A DNA stretch of 64,000 nucleotides, from assembly GCF_016735515.1 (NCBI RefSeq), contig NZ_JAERQZ010000001.1, forward strand, positions 1,240,001 to 1,304,000, in the 5' to 3' direction. A program made the translations under genes and the position numbers. Source of the DNA: Piscinibacter sp. HJYY11 (GTDB lineage Bacteria; Pseudomonadota; Gammaproteobacteria; Burkholderiales; Burkholderiaceae_C). Of this stretch, positions 25,070 through 35,365 are shown piece after piece. Each line of letters begins with the position of its first letter. Within the stretch, counting starts at the first letter, position 1. Below the pieces are notes generated by a model. It had not been told where the DNA came from, did not search any database, and saw nothing but the letters and a program-made list of their open reading frames with translations.

Positions 25070-26374
25070 ATGGAGCAACCACTGCGCATTGCGCTCATCA
25101 GCGAGCACGCATCGCCGCTCGCCACGCTGGGCGGTGTCGATTCGGGCGGGCAGAACATCTACGTCGCCCATGTCGCCCGTTGCCTCGCACAGGCCGGCCA
25201 CCAGGTCGACGTGCTCACCCGCCGCGACAGCGCCACGCTCGCGCCGTCCGTCGACATGCGGCCCGGGGCGCGCGTCATCCACATCCCGGCCGGGCCTTCG
25301 GAGTTCGTGCCGAAGGAGCAGCTCATGGCGCACATGCCGGAGTTCGCGCACGGCACCCGCACGCTGATGGAGCACAGCATGCCCTACGACTTGGTGCATG
25401 CGAACTTCTTCATGTCGGGCATGGTCGCGCAGCGGCTCAAGCGCACGCTGGGTCTGCCCTTCGTCATCACCTTCCATGCGCTCGGCCTCGTGCGGCGCGA
25501 GCATCAGAAGGAGGCCGATGCCTTCCCGATCGAGCGGCTCGAGATCGAGCGGCAGCTGGTGCACGACGCCGATGCGATCGTGTCCGAGTGCCCGCAGGAC
25601 AGCGACGACCTCACCCGACTCTACGGCGCCGACCCCGAGCGCATGGCCATGGTGCCGTGCGGCTTCGACCCGGCGGAGTTCCGCCCGATGAACCGCGCGC
25701 AGGCGCGCACGAAGCTAGGCCTCGACCCGCACGAGTTCATCGTGCTGCAGCTCGGCCGCCTGGTGCCGCGCAAGGGCATCGACAACGTGATCCGCTCGCT
25801 GGCCCACCTGCCGCCCGACATGCCGGTGCGCCTGCTGGTGGTGGGCGGAGACGACCGCGAGCCCGACGAAGCGCGCACGCCCGAGATCGCGCGCCTGCGC
25901 AGCGTGGCTCGCGAGAGCGGCGTGGCGGCACGCGTGAGCTTCGTCGGCCACCGCAGCCGCGACGAGCTGCGCGAGTACTACTCGGCGGCCGACGTGTTCG
26001 TCACCACGCCGTGGTACGAGCCCTTCGGCATCACGCCGCTCGAAGCCATGGCCTGCGGCACGCCGGTGATCGGCAGCGACGTGGGCGGCATCCGCTATTC
26101 GGTGCGCGACGGCGAGACGGGCTTCCTCGTGCCGCCGCACGAGCCCGCAGCGCTGGCCCAGAAGCTCGAGCACCTGCAGGCCAACCCGTCGCTGGCCCGC
26201 GCGATGGGTCGCGCGGGCATCCGCCGCGCGCGCTCGCTCTTCACCTGGGAGCGCATCACGCGCGAGCTGGTCGACGTGTACCGCGAGGTCTGCGAGCGGC
26301 GCCGCGAGAGCCCGCCGCCCTGGCTGCAGCGGCCGCGGCTCGTGTCGCCCACCGGCACCGCCCTCGCGAGGTGA
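25070..26374 (+). CDS. Family 4 glycosyltransferase
   Basis: 434 residues. N-terminal LISEHASPLATLGGVDSGGQNIYVAHVARCLAQAGHQVDVLTRRD is the sucrose-synthase/MshA-like GT4 opening with its donor-phosphate GGQ loop. HANFFMSG, TFHALG, VLQLGRLVPRKGIDNVI and WYEPFGITPLEAMACGTPVIGS (the E-x7-E motif) complete a full GT-B enzyme. It is the first gene of the plus-strand run 25070-29208, 4 bp before the GmhB-like gene. It probably acts in assembly of a heptose-containing surface glycan; donor and acceptor are unknown. Confidence 0.92.
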   Translation: MEQPLRIALISEHASPLATLGGVDSGGQNIYVAHVARCLAQAGHQVDVLTRRDSATLAPSVDMRPGARVIHIPAGPSEFVPKEQLMAHMPEFAHGTRTLMEHSMPYDLVHANFFMSGMVAQRLKRTLGLPFVITFHALGLVRREHQKEADAFPIERLEIERQLVHDADAIVSECPQDSDDLTRLYGADPERMAMVPCGFDPAEFRPMNRAQARTKLGLDPHEFIVLQLGRLVPRKGIDNVIRSLAHLPPDMPVRLLVVGGDDREPDEARTPEIARLRSVARESGVAARVSFVGHRSRDELREYYSAADVFVTTPWYEPFGITPLEAMACGTPVIGSDVGGIRYSVRDGETGFLVPPHEPAALAQKLEHLQANPSLARAMGRAGIRRARSLFTWERITRELVDVYREVCERRRESPPPWLQRPRLVSPTGTALAR

Positions 26375-26378
26375 CACC

Positions 26379-26969
26379 GTGCCCGAGCCGAACCCCCGCC
26401 GCCGCCGCGCCGTCTTCATCGACAAGGACGGCACGCTGGTCGAGAACGTGCCGTACAACGTCGACCCGAGCCTCGTCACCTTCACGCCGCACGCGATGCA
26501 GGGGCTGCGCCTGCTGTCGCAGCACGGCTACCCGCTCGTCGTGGTGAGCAACCAGCCGGGCGTGGCGCTCGGCTACTTCGACGAGGCCGCGCTCGCCGGC
26601 CTGCGCATGGTGCTGATGGTGCGGCTGGCCTCGCACGGCGTGCGGCTCGCCGGCTTTCGCTGCTGCCCGCATGCGCCCGATGCCGGCTGCAGCTGCCGCA
26701 AGCCCGCGCCCGGCCTGCTGCTGCAGGCCGCGGCCGACCTCGACCTCGACCTGCAGCGCTCATGGATGGTGGGCGACATCCTCGACGACGTGGAAGCCGG
26801 CCACCGCGCGGGCTGCCGCTCGGTGCTGCTCGACGTGGGCAACGAGACGCAGTGGAAACGCTCGCCCTTGCGCGAGCCCGAGTTCCGCGTGGCCAACCTG
26901 CTCGAAGCCGCCGAGACCATCCTCGCGGCCGACCATGTGATGTCGGCCTCGCCCAGGGAAACGACGTGA
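26379..26969 (+). CDS. gmhB: D-glycero-D-manno-heptose-1,7-bisphosphate 7-phosphatase-like HAD protein
   Basis: 196 residues from GTG at 26379. HAD motifs: I AVFIDKDGTLVENVPYN (nucleophile Asp15), II VVSNQPG, III with Lys in CRKPAPG, IV MVGDILDDVEAGHRAGC. The zinc-binding loop Cys-x-His-...-Cys-x-Cys (CCPHAPDAGCSC) is specific to GmhB and histidinol-phosphatase relatives. GmhB removes the 7-phosphate on the way to ADP- or GDP-heptose. Its place just before two heptosyltransferase-family genes supports a heptose pathway. The stop overlaps the next start (GTGA). Confidence 0.88.
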   Translation: MPEPNPRRRRAVFIDKDGTLVENVPYNVDPSLVTFTPHAMQGLRLLSQHGYPLVVVSNQPGVALGYFDEAALAGLRMVLMVRLASHGVRLAGFRCCPHAPDAGCSCRKPAPGLLLQAAADLDLDLQRSWMVGDILDDVEAGHRAGCRSVLLDVGNETQWKRSPLREPEFRVANLLEAAETILAADHVMSASPRETT

Positions 26970-28132
26970 TCCCGGCAGACGAACACACCGCCCGCGCGCA
27001 GGCCTGGGCCGCCGCCCGCCAGGTGCTCGTGGTGCGGCTCGACAACCTGGGCGACGTGCTCATGAGCACGCCGGCGATGCGCGCGCTGAAGCAAGGTGGC
27101 GCCCGGCTCACCCTGCTCGGCTCACGCTCGGGCGCGGCCGTGGCGCGCCACGTGCCGCTGATCGACGACACCATCGTCTACGACGCCCCGTGGGTCAAAG
27201 GCCCCGAGCACGGCAGCGCGGCCGACCTGGAGCTCATCGCCACGCTGCGCGACCGCGCCTTCGACGCGGCGGTGATCTTCACCGTGTGCACGCAGAGCGC
27301 GCTGCCGGCCGCCATGGCCTGCCGGCTTGCCGGCATCCCGCTGCGCCTGGCGCATTGCCGTGAGAACCCCTATGGCCTGCTGACCGACTGGGTGCACGAC
27401 CGCGAGGTCTGCGAAGACGGCATGCGCCACGAGGTGCGTCGCCAGCTCGACCTGGTGCGCAGCGTCGGCCTGCACACGCCCGATGAACGATTGGCCTTCG
27501 AATGCCTGCCCGACGACGTGACCCGCATGCAGCGCAAGCTCGCAGCAGCCGGGGGCGACCCGGCGCGCAGCTATGTGGTGATCCACCCGGGCGCGACGGC
27601 GGCCTCGCGCCGCTACCCGCCCGAGCGCTTCGGCCAGGCGGCCGACATCCTGCAGCGCGAGACCGGCTGCCAGGTGGTCTTCACCGGCGGGCCCGACGAG
27701 CGCGAGCTGGTGGCCCGCGCACGCCAGGCGATGCAGGCCCACACGGGCGCGCCGGTCGTCTCGCTGGCAGGCGCGCTCTCGCTCGGCGAGCTGGCGGCGC
27801 TGCTGGCCGGCGCGCACACGACGGTGTGCAACAACAGCGGGCCGGCACACCTCTGCGCCGCGCTCGGCACGCCGGTGGTGGTGCTGTACGCGTTGACGAA
27901 CCCGCAGCACACGCCGTGGCAGGTGCGCTCGCGGGTACTCAACCACGAGGTGCCGTGCCGCAACTGCCTGAAGAGCATCTGCCCCCAGGGGCACCACGCC
28001 TGCCTGCTCGAAGTGCAGGCCCCGGCGGTGGCCCGTGCGGCCCTGGAGCTGATGGGCATCGACGCCCCACCGCACCGCACCGTGCCACTGGTCCCCAGGG
28101 CCGCCATCGGCGCCCTGCCCCTCAGCGCATGA
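26966..28132 (+). CDS. Family 9 glycosyltransferase (heptosyltransferase-like), first copy
   Basis: 388 residues from GTG at 26966, overlapping the gmhB-like stop. The N-terminal VLVVRLDNLGDVLMSTPAMRAL is the acceptor-side GT9 motif. The C-terminal nucleotide-sugar domain carries VVIHPGATAASRRYPPERFG, VVFTGGPDERELV, SLAGALSLGELAALLAGA and CNNSGPAHLCAALGTPVVVLY. A Cys-rich CRNCLKSICPQGHHAC tail is common in this subgroup. It would transfer a heptose from ADP-heptose at the cytoplasmic membrane. Confidence 0.92.
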   Translation: MIPADEHTARAQAWAAARQVLVVRLDNLGDVLMSTPAMRALKQGGARLTLLGSRSGAAVARHVPLIDDTIVYDAPWVKGPEHGSAADLELIATLRDRAFDAAVIFTVCTQSALPAAMACRLAGIPLRLAHCRENPYGLLTDWVHDREVCEDGMRHEVRRQLDLVRSVGLHTPDERLAFECLPDDVTRMQRKLAAAGGDPARSYVVIHPGATAASRRYPPERFGQAADILQRETGCQVVFTGGPDERELVARARQAMQAHTGAPVVSLAGALSLGELAALLAGAHTTVCNNSGPAHLCAALGTPVVVLYALTNPQHTPWQVRSRVLNHEVPCRNCLKSICPQGHHACLLEVQAPAVARAALELMGIDAPPHRTVPLVPRAAIGALPLSA

Positions 28133-29208
28133 GCATGTCGTCGCTGCACGAGCTGCTGCGGCCTGTCGACGGTCGGCTGCGCATCGGCGTCTTCCGTGCG
28201 CTGGTGCTGGGCGACGTGCTTTGCGCCGTGCCGGTGCTGCGGGCGCTGCGCCATGCGTTTCCTCGCGCAGAACTCAGCCTCATCGGCCTGCCGTGGGCCG
28301 CCGAGCTCGCCGAGCGCCTGCCGCACGTCGACCGATTCTTCGCTTTTCCCGGCCACCCTGGCCTGCCGGAGCGCGCGCCCGACCTTGCCGCCTGGCCGGG
28401 CTTCGTGCAGCGCATGCAGGCCGAGCGCTTCGACCTGCTGCTACAGCTGCACGGCAGCGGCCGCATCACCAACCCGATGCTGGCAACCTGGGGAGCGCGG
28501 CATGTGGCCGGCTTCGTCGAGCCCGCCGGCTACTGCGCCGAGCCCGCCCTGCACGCGCCGTGGCCGACGACAGGGCGCGAGACGGAACGGCTGCTCACGC
28601 TCATCGACCACCTCGGCCTCCCCCGCCAGGGCAACCGGCTCGAGTTCCCGCTGCGACCAGAAGACCGTGAGGCGCTGGCGGCGTTGTGGCCCGGCGCACG
28701 CACGCGTCGCTCATGGGTGTGCCTGCACCCGGGCGCACAGCTGCCGTCGCGCCGCTGGCTGCCGGAGCGCTTCGCCGCCATCGGCGACCAGCTCGCCGAG
28801 GCGGGCCACGAGGTGATCGTCACTGGCACCGCGGCCGAGGCACCGCTCGCCGACGCGGTGTGCCGCGCGATGCGCGCCCCGGCGCGGTCGCTCGCGGGCC
28901 GCACCACGCTGTGGACGCTGGGCGCGCTGATCGAAGGGGCACGACTGCTGGTGTGCAACGACACCGGCGCGTCGCACGTGGCCGCGGCGCTCGGCACGCC
29001 GAGCGTGGTGGTGAGCCTGGGCGCCGACGTGTCGCGCTGGGCGCCGGCCGATGGGGAGCGGCACCGCGTGCTGTGGCAGCCGATGGCCTGCCGGCCCTGC
29101 GGGTTTGCCCAGTGCCCCACCGGCCACGGGTGCTCGACCGGGCTGCACGTGGCCGACGTGGCCACCGCGGTGGCCGAGAGCCTCAAGCTGTTCAGGGCTG
29201 CAGCATGA
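28129..29208 (+). CDS. Family 9 glycosyltransferase (heptosyltransferase-like), second copy
   Basis: 359 residues, ATGA overlap with the previous gene. It has the same two-domain GT9 plan: RIGVFRALVLGDVLCAVPVLRAL, CLHPGAQLPSRRWLPERFA, VIVTGTAAEAPLA, SLAGRTTLWTLGALIEGARLLVCNDTGASHVAAALGTPSVVV, then a Cys-rich tail (CRPCGFAQCPTGHGC). The acceptor-site DNLGD of classical WaaF/WaaC is changed to RALVLGD, so it may recognise a different acceptor. It is the last gene of the run; no terminator was seen in the 114 bp before the next gene. Confidence 0.92.
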   Translation: MSMSSLHELLRPVDGRLRIGVFRALVLGDVLCAVPVLRALRHAFPRAELSLIGLPWAAELAERLPHVDRFFAFPGHPGLPERAPDLAAWPGFVQRMQAERFDLLLQLHGSGRITNPMLATWGARHVAGFVEPAGYCAEPALHAPWPTTGRETERLLTLIDHLGLPRQGNRLEFPLRPEDREALAALWPGARTRRSWVCLHPGAQLPSRRWLPERFAAIGDQLAEAGHEVIVTGTAAEAPLADAVCRAMRAPARSLAGRTTLWTLGALIEGARLLVCNDTGASHVAAALGTPSVVVSLGADVSRWAPADGERHRVLWQPMACRPCGFAQCPTGHGCSTGLHVADVATAVAESLKLFRAAA

Positions 29209-29322
29209 GCGGTCCGCCATTCCCAGAAGCAGTGTCGGCGCAGGGGTCGTTGCCGAAGGGCTGCCCTCCATAATCGATCGACCGAGGCCCGCACCGCGCC
29301 ACGGAACGAGGACCACCCCTGC

Positions 29323-31890
29323 ATGACCGTTGACCCGAGCCACCTGCACCACGCCGAGAAGGCGCAGGGAAAGTCGGCGGAAGGCCGCGCGGACTCGTGG
29401 GGCGACGTGCACCTGCGCCTGCTCGACCACCTGGCGCCGCCCTCGGTGCTGGTCGATGCCGGACACGACATCCTGCACCTCTCGCCGGCGGCGGGCCGCT
29501 TCCTGCAGTTCAGCGGCGGCGAGCCCAGCCGCAACCTGCTGCACGCGGTGCACCCCGCGCTGCGCGTCGAGCTGCGCGCGGCGCTCGACCAGGCCGCACG
29601 ACACAACGAATCCTCGGCCGTGCCGCGGGTGCAGGCCGACCTGGGCAACGGCAGCATGGCGATCACGATGCGCGTGCTCCCGGCCCGCGACATCGCCGCC
29701 GGCCTGATGCTCGTGATCTTCCAGGCCGAGGCGTCCGATCTGGCACATGATGGCGACGAAGCGGCCCAAGTACACGTCCTCGACCCGGTGGCACGCCAGC
29801 TCGACCGCGAGATCGAGCGGCTCAAGGCCCAGCTGCGAGACACGGTGGAGCAGCACGAAGCCTCCACCGAGCAGCTGAAGGCCAGCAACGAAGAGCTGCA
29901 GGCCATGAACGAGGAGCTGCGCTCGGCCGCCGGGGAGCTGGAGACGAGCCGCAGGGACCTGCAGTCGATCAGCGAGAAGCTGACCACCGTCAACCATGAG
30001 CTCAAGAGCAAGGTCGACGAGCTCGGGCATGCCAACAGCGACATGCACAACCTGATGGACGCGACGGCGATCGCCACCGTGTTCCTCGACCGGCAGCTGC
30101 GCATCACGCGCTACACGCCGTCGGCCGTGTCGCTCTTCCACCTCATCGCGACGGACGTGGGGCGCCCGCTGGCCGACCTCACCAGCCCGCTGCGCTACCC
30201 CACGCTCGGCGCCGATGCGAAGAGCGCGCTGGAGACGCTCACGACGGTGGAGCGCGAGGTGGGCGAACGCGGCGGCCACTGGTACCTCGCCCGCATCCGG
30301 CCCTACCGCACCATCGACGACCGCATCGCCGGCGTGGTGCTCACCTTCGTCGACATCACCGATCGCAAGCGCTCGCAGGAGGCACTGCTCAATGCCGACG
30401 CGCGCTTCCGCGCCATCGTCAACCAGGCCACCGTGGGCGTGGTGCAGCTCGACCTGGAAGGCCGGCTCACCTTTGCCAACGAGCGCATGTGCCAGCTGCT
30501 CGGCTACGCCGAATCGGAGCTCATGGGCGCCGACGTCGCGACGCTCGTCCACCCCGACGACCTGCCGCTGCACCAGCAGCGCATGTCGCGGCTCCTGCAC
30601 CAGCACGAGCCGTTCGAGATCGAGAAGCGCCTGCTCCGGCGTGATGGCAGCGAGCTGTGGGTGCACAACAGCGTGACCTGCCTGCCCGACGCGCACGGCC
30701 ACGTCGAGGCGACCATCGCGGTGTGCGTCGACATCACCGAGCGCAAGCGGGCCGAATCCGCGCTGCGCAACAGCGAAGAGCACCTGCGCATGGTGGTCGA
30801 GAACGCACGCGAATACGCGATCTTCACCACCGACCTCGACCGCCGCATCACCGGCTGGAACACCGGCGCGCAACGCATCCTCGGCTACACCGGGCAGGAG
30901 GCCATCGGCCGATCGGCCGACATGATCTTCACGCCGGAAGATCAGGCCGAGGGCGCGCCATCGGCCGAAGCCGGGCAGGCGCTGGCCGAGGGCCGTGCGG
31001 GCGACGACCGCTGGCATGTGCGCAAGGACGGGAGCCGCCTGTGGGCGAGCGGTGTGATGATGGCCATGCACGACGCCAGCGGCCAGCTCGCCGGCTTCGT
31101 GAAGATCCTGCGCGACCAGACCGACGTGCGCCGCAACCAGCAGGCCCTCGAACAGGCCCTGCGCGACAACGAAAACGCGCGCACCGCGCTCGAGGCCGCC
31201 AACGTGGCGAAGGACCAGTTCCTCGCCGTGCTCTCCCACGAGCTGCGCACGCCCCTCACCCCCGCGGTGATGGCCTTGCAGCTGCTCTCGCGCCGCAAGG
31301 ACATCCCCGAAGACGCCCACCAGGCGCTCGAGCTGATCCGCCGCAACATCCGCGTCGAGTCGCACCTGATCGACGACCTGCTCGACATCACCCGCATCTC
31401 GCGCGGCACGCTGGAGATGTCTCACGAACAGGTCGACCTGCACGAGATCATCCGAAGCGCCGTCGAGGTCTGCAGCGACGACCTGCAGGCCAAGCCACAG
31501 AAGCTGACGCTGGCGCTCGACGCCCCTGTGTCGACGGCGCTCGGCGACGCCCACCGCCTGCAGCAGGTCGTCTGGAATCTGCTGAAGAACGCCTCCAAAT
31601 TCACCCCCGCCCAAGGCCTCATCCGCATCGGCACCTCGGTGCATGACGGGCGCTTCCGCATCGAGGTGTCGGACAACGGCATGGGCATCGATGTCGAAGC
31701 CCTGCCCCGCATCTTCGAGGCCTTCATCCAGGGAGGGGCCTGGGTGGCACGCGAGTTCGGGGGCCTGGGCCTCGGGCTGTCGATCTCGAAAGCCACCGTC
31801 GAGGCGCACGGCGGCACGTTGCGGGCGGCGAGCCCGGGGCGTGGGCTGGGCGCCACCTTCACCCTTGAGCTGCCGCTGGCAGCGACGTGA
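29323..31890 (+). CDS. Multi-PAS sensor histidine kinase
   Basis: 855 residues, no membrane segment. Order: a PAS-like N-terminus (about 25-140), a long coiled coil (about 150-240, DREIERLKAQLRDTVEQHEA...), a CheR-associated PAS domain (about 243-355, DATAIATVFLDRQLRITRYT), two further PAS domains with PAC tails ending in DITERKR and LRDQTDVRR, a HisKA domain with phospho-accepting His in LAVLSHELRTPLTP (about 645), and an ATPase domain with N-box LLKNASKF and G-boxes DNGMGI and GGLGLGLSI. The coiled coil and first PAS resemble the C-terminal end of CheB-CheR-PAS fusion proteins, but CheB and CheR are missing. A single-domain receiver follows at 9 bp and is its probable partner. Confidence 0.9.
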   Translation: MTVDPSHLHHAEKAQGKSAEGRADSWGDVHLRLLDHLAPPSVLVDAGHDILHLSPAAGRFLQFSGGEPSRNLLHAVHPALRVELRAALDQAARHNESSAVPRVQADLGNGSMAITMRVLPARDIAAGLMLVIFQAEASDLAHDGDEAAQVHVLDPVARQLDREIERLKAQLRDTVEQHEASTEQLKASNEELQAMNEELRSAAGELETSRRDLQSISEKLTTVNHELKSKVDELGHANSDMHNLMDATAIATVFLDRQLRITRYTPSAVSLFHLIATDVGRPLADLTSPLRYPTLGADAKSALETLTTVEREVGERGGHWYLARIRPYRTIDDRIAGVVLTFVDITDRKRSQEALLNADARFRAIVNQATVGVVQLDLEGRLTFANERMCQLLGYAESELMGADVATLVHPDDLPLHQQRMSRLLHQHEPFEIEKRLLRRDGSELWVHNSVTCLPDAHGHVEATIAVCVDITERKRAESALRNSEEHLRMVVENAREYAIFTTDLDRRITGWNTGAQRILGYTGQEAIGRSADMIFTPEDQAEGAPSAEAGQALAEGRAGDDRWHVRKDGSRLWASGVMMAMHDASGQLAGFVKILRDQTDVRRNQQALEQALRDNENARTALEAANVAKDQFLAVLSHELRTPLTPAVMALQLLSRRKDIPEDAHQALELIRRNIRVESHLIDDLLDITRISRGTLEMSHEQVDLHEIIRSAVEVCSDDLQAKPQKLTLALDAPVSTALGDAHRLQQVVWNLLKNASKFTPAQGLIRIGTSVHDGRFRIEVSDNGMGIDVEALPRIFEAFIQGGAWVAREFGGLGLGLSISKATVEAHGGTLRAASPGRGLGATFTLELPLAAT

Positions 31891-31899
31891 GCCACCCGC

Positions 31900-32307
31900 A
31901 TGAGTACGCCGACGCCAAACCGCCCCAACCCCCCGCTGCGCGTGTTCGTGGTGGAGAACCATGACGACAGCCGCCTGATGCTGACGATGCTGCTGTCCTC
32001 GATGGGCCACCAGGTGAAGAGCGCTGCCTCCATGCACGAGGCGCTCGACGCCCTGCCCCAGGCCGACCCCGAGGTGCTGGTGTCCGACATCGGGCTGCCC
32101 GATGGCGATGGATGGGAGCTGCTGAAGCGCGTGCACCTGCCGCACGAGGTCTACGCCATCGCGATGAGCGGCTACGGCATGGCCAGCGACCGCGCCCGCA
32201 GCCTTGAAGCCGGCTTCCGGCATCACCTCGTCAAGCCGATGGACATCGAGCAGCTCGAGCACCTGCTGGCCGAAGCCTCGCGAGAACTCGGCAAGCGCTC
32301 CGACTGA
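31900..32307 (+). CDS. Single-domain response regulator
   Basis: 135 residues, one receiver domain. Acidic pocket VVENHDDS, phospho-acceptor Asp in LVSDIGLPDGDG, switch Ser in AMSGYG and Lys in VKPM are all present. There is no output domain, so it works as a phospho-shuttle or through protein contact. It lies 9 bp after the multi-PAS kinase. Similar kinase-plus-receiver pairs often end in SGYGM, as here and in the hybrid kinase at 35366. Confidence 0.9.
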   Translation: MSTPTPNRPNPPLRVFVVENHDDSRLMLTMLLSSMGHQVKSAASMHEALDALPQADPEVLVSDIGLPDGDGWELLKRVHLPHEVYAIAMSGYGMASDRARSLEAGFRHHLVKPMDIEQLEHLLAEASRELGKRSD

Positions 32308-32322
32308 AGGCTCGCCGCATCG

Positions 32323-32338
32323 CGGCATGTCGCCTGCC
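32323..32338 (+). promoter_or_regulatory. Sigma-54-type promoter candidate before the glycine-zipper gene
   Basis: CGGCATGTCGCCTGCC, GG-N10-GC spacing kept, TTGC changed to CTGC. It lies directly after the response-regulator stop, 55 bases before the ATG at 32393. Confidence 0.4.
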
Positions 32339-32392
32339 TGTGGACGGCATGCGCGGCCACCTGGTGCCGCGCCCTTGACACAGGAGTACGGC

Positions 32393-32764
32393 ATGAAGAG
32401 CACCGATCACAAGCCCGACAGCATCGCTGCGGCAGACAAACGCGCCCAGGAAGACAAGGCCCGTCCAGAAGCGAAGAGCGACACCCCCTCCACGGCCAAA
32501 CAACTGGCCTCGCACCCCATGGGCGCCATGGCGGGTGCCGCAGCGGGCGCCGCGGCCGGCGTGGTGACGGGCATCGCCGCCGGGCCCGTGGGCAGCCTGG
32601 CGGGGGCCGTGGTCGGCGGAGCAACGGGCGCCGTGCTGGGCTCGCAGACGGCGTCGGCCCAGAGCGGCCAGCCGCTGCCACCCGGCGCCGCCGACGGTGA
32701 AGCCGAAGCCGCGGCGCCGAGCATCCAACCCCCGACCGCACGCGCGAAGAAGAGCGCACCGTGA
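32393..32764 (+). CDS. Glycine-zipper protein
   Basis: 123 residues from ATG at 32393 with ribosome site CAGGAG. A charged N-terminus (40 residues, Lys/Asp-rich) precedes a hydrophobic glycine-zipper block, GAMAGAAAGAAAGVVTGIAAGPVGSLAGAVVGGATGAVLG, presented here as pieces G-x3-G repeated at about 43-82, then a Pro/Ala-rich tail. Glycine zippers pack helices in membranes, often in envelope-stress proteins. No signal peptide. GTG of the next gene overlaps its stop. Function unknown. Confidence 0.75.
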   Translation: MKSTDHKPDSIAAADKRAQEDKARPEAKSDTPSTAKQLASHPMGAMAGAAAGAAAGVVTGIAAGPVGSLAGAVVGGATGAVLGSQTASAQSGQPLPPGAADGEAEAAAPSIQPPTARAKKSAP

Positions 32765-33522
32765 GCCCACGGCCCTGGCGCTGGCCGGCGTTGCTGCTGG
32801 GGCTGTCGCTCGGGGGTTTCTTCGACGGCATCCTGCTCCACCAGGTGCTGCAGTGGCATCACCTGCTGTCGAACGTCGACGCCGTCGACGACGCACGCCT
32901 GCAGCTGCTGGCCGACGGTGCTTTCCACGCGTTGATGTACGTCATCGCGGTGATCGCGCTCGTGGGCCTGTGGCGAGGCCGGTCGGCGATGACCGGTCCC
33001 GGCGCCAGCCGATGGCTCGTGGGCATGGTGCTGATCGGCTTCGGCGCCTGGCACGTGATCGACGCCGTGCTGTCGCACTGGGTGCTGGGCATCCACCGCG
33101 TGCGCAGCGACTCGCCCCATCCACTGGCGTGGGACCTGCTCTGGTTCGCCGTCTTCGGCATCGTGCCGCTGGCCGGGGGCTGGCTGCTGCGCCGCGCGGG
33201 CGGGCCCGGTCTGGGCGATGGCCGCGCCACGGCGGTCTCGCTCGCCTTCACCACCCTCCTCGCGGGGGCGGTTGCGGCCTCGCCGCCGGGCGACAACGCG
33301 GGCGAGGTCATGGTCATGTTTGCCCCTGGCGTGAGCCCGGCCTCTGCCTTTCGTGCGCTGGCCGAGGCCGATGCGCGCGTGCTCTGGGTCGACCGCTCCG
33401 GTGGGCTCTGGGCGGTGAAGCTCGAGCAGCCGGAGGCGGCACGCGCGCTATACCGGAAGGGCGCGTTGATCGTCAGCAGCTCGGCGATAGCCTGGGGCTG
33501 CATCTCGTGGTCGCGCGCCTGA
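32761..33522 (+). CDS. DUF2243 membrane protein
   Basis: 253 residues from GTG at 32761, overlapping the glycine-zipper stop (GTGA). The DUF2243 hallmarks GGFFDGILLHQVLQWHHLLS, HALMYVIAVIALVGL and the His/Asp-containing FGAWHVIDAVLSHWVLGIHR are seen; conserved His and Asp inside helices suggest metal or haem binding. Four to five membrane segments are predicted. The C-terminal 75 residues (after AGAVAASPPGDNAG) form an extra soluble domain, EVMVMFAPGVSPASAFRAL..., unlike the core family. Function unknown. Confidence 0.85.
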   Translation: MSPRPWRWPALLLGLSLGGFFDGILLHQVLQWHHLLSNVDAVDDARLQLLADGAFHALMYVIAVIALVGLWRGRSAMTGPGASRWLVGMVLIGFGAWHVIDAVLSHWVLGIHRVRSDSPHPLAWDLLWFAVFGIVPLAGGWLLRRAGGPGLGDGRATAVSLAFTTLLAGAVAASPPGDNAGEVMVMFAPGVSPASAFRALAEADARVLWVDRSGGLWAVKLEQPEAARALYRKGALIVSSSAIAWGCISWSRA

Positions 33523-33539
33523 GGGCCGGGAAACTGCGG

Positions 33540-33563
33540 GGAACTTTTCCGCTTGGAAATTCC
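33540..33563 (+). promoter_or_regulatory. Possible enhancer (activator) sites upstream of the Gln/Asn-rich gene
   Basis: GGAACTTTTCC (33540-33550) and the perfect palindrome GGAAATTCC (33555-33563) lie 57-80 bp upstream of the -24 box at 33620. A similar pair occurs the same distance upstream of the DUF4142 promoter, where GGAAATGCC-CGCA parallels GGAAATTCC-TGCA. An activator-binding role is inferred. Confidence 0.35.
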
Positions 33564-33619
33564 TGCAGAAAACCCGTCGTCTGTACCCGCTCGCCTGGGT
33601 CCATACGCGGAGGCGCGAA

Positions 33620-33635
33620 AGGCACGTCGGTTGCC
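33620..33635 (+). promoter_or_regulatory. Sigma-54-type promoter of the first Gln/Asn-rich gene
   Basis: AGGCACGTCGGTTGCC, with exact GGCAC and TTGC and correct spacing. The predicted start is near 33646. The leader begins with a perfect hairpin CCGGAG-CTTT-CTCCGG (33647-33662) before the ribosome site AAGGAG. Confidence 0.72.
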
Positions 33636-33688
33636 CATCAGGGAGACCGGAGCTTTCTCCGGCAATTCAATCACTGAAGGAGATCGTG

Positions 33689-33895
33689 ATGAGCCAGAAC
33701 CAAAACCGCCAGCAAGGTGGCCAGCAAGATCAACAACAGCAAGGCAACCAGAGCAACCAGGGCAACCAGCAGCAAGGACGCCAGCAGGAGCAGCAAGGCG
33801 GCTCGCAGAACCAGCAGGGTGGCCAGCAGCGCAACGAGGCGAACCGCGAGCAGGAACGCAACCAGAACCGCAACGAGCGGAACGACAACCGCTAA
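33689..33895 (+). CDS. Gln/Asn-rich low-complexity mini-protein, copy 1
   Basis: 68 residues, mostly Gln, Asn, Gly, Arg and Glu (MSQNQNRQQGGQQDQQ... ending NRNERNDNR). There is no hydrophobic core, signal peptide or Cys, so it should be intrinsically disordered. A paralogue lies at 38218-38490 on the other strand and shares the start region, the QQGGSQNQQGG core, the NREQERN-NR tail and the ribosome-site context GGAGATCGT. Both genes stand behind sigma-54-type promoters. ATG at 33689 is preferred to a GTG one codon earlier. A terminator follows. Function unknown; prion-like or desiccation-protein-like behaviour is speculation from composition. Confidence 0.82.
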   Translation: MSQNQNRQQGGQQDQQQQGNQSNQGNQQQGRQQEQQGGSQNQQGGQQRNEANREQERNQNRNERNDNR

Positions 33896-33914
33896 GCGCC
33901 GTTGATCGTGAGCG

Positions 33915-33947
33915 GCGGGCTTGCCCCTGGCGGGCATGCCCGCTTTT
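33915..33947 (+). terminator. Intrinsic terminator between convergent genes
   Basis: GCGGGC...GCCCGC stem (arms at 33915-33920 or 33930-33935 with 33938-33943) followed by TTTT, 20 bp after the Gln/Asn-rich stop. Confidence 0.7.
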
Positions 33948-33962
33948 CTATTGCCTTCCCCG

Positions 33963-35351
<1,389 letters not shown>

Positions 35352-35365
35352 CGCATCCTTCTTCT

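Noticed and set aside
33552..33570. TTGGAAATTCCTGCAG as an extra -24/-12 promoter
   Set aside because: GG to GC spacing is 8 instead of 10; it is better explained as part of an enhancer-like site.
33686..33895. GTG one codon earlier as start of the first Gln/Asn-rich gene
   Set aside because: ATG at 33689 has better spacing from AAGGAG and matches the start of the paralogue.
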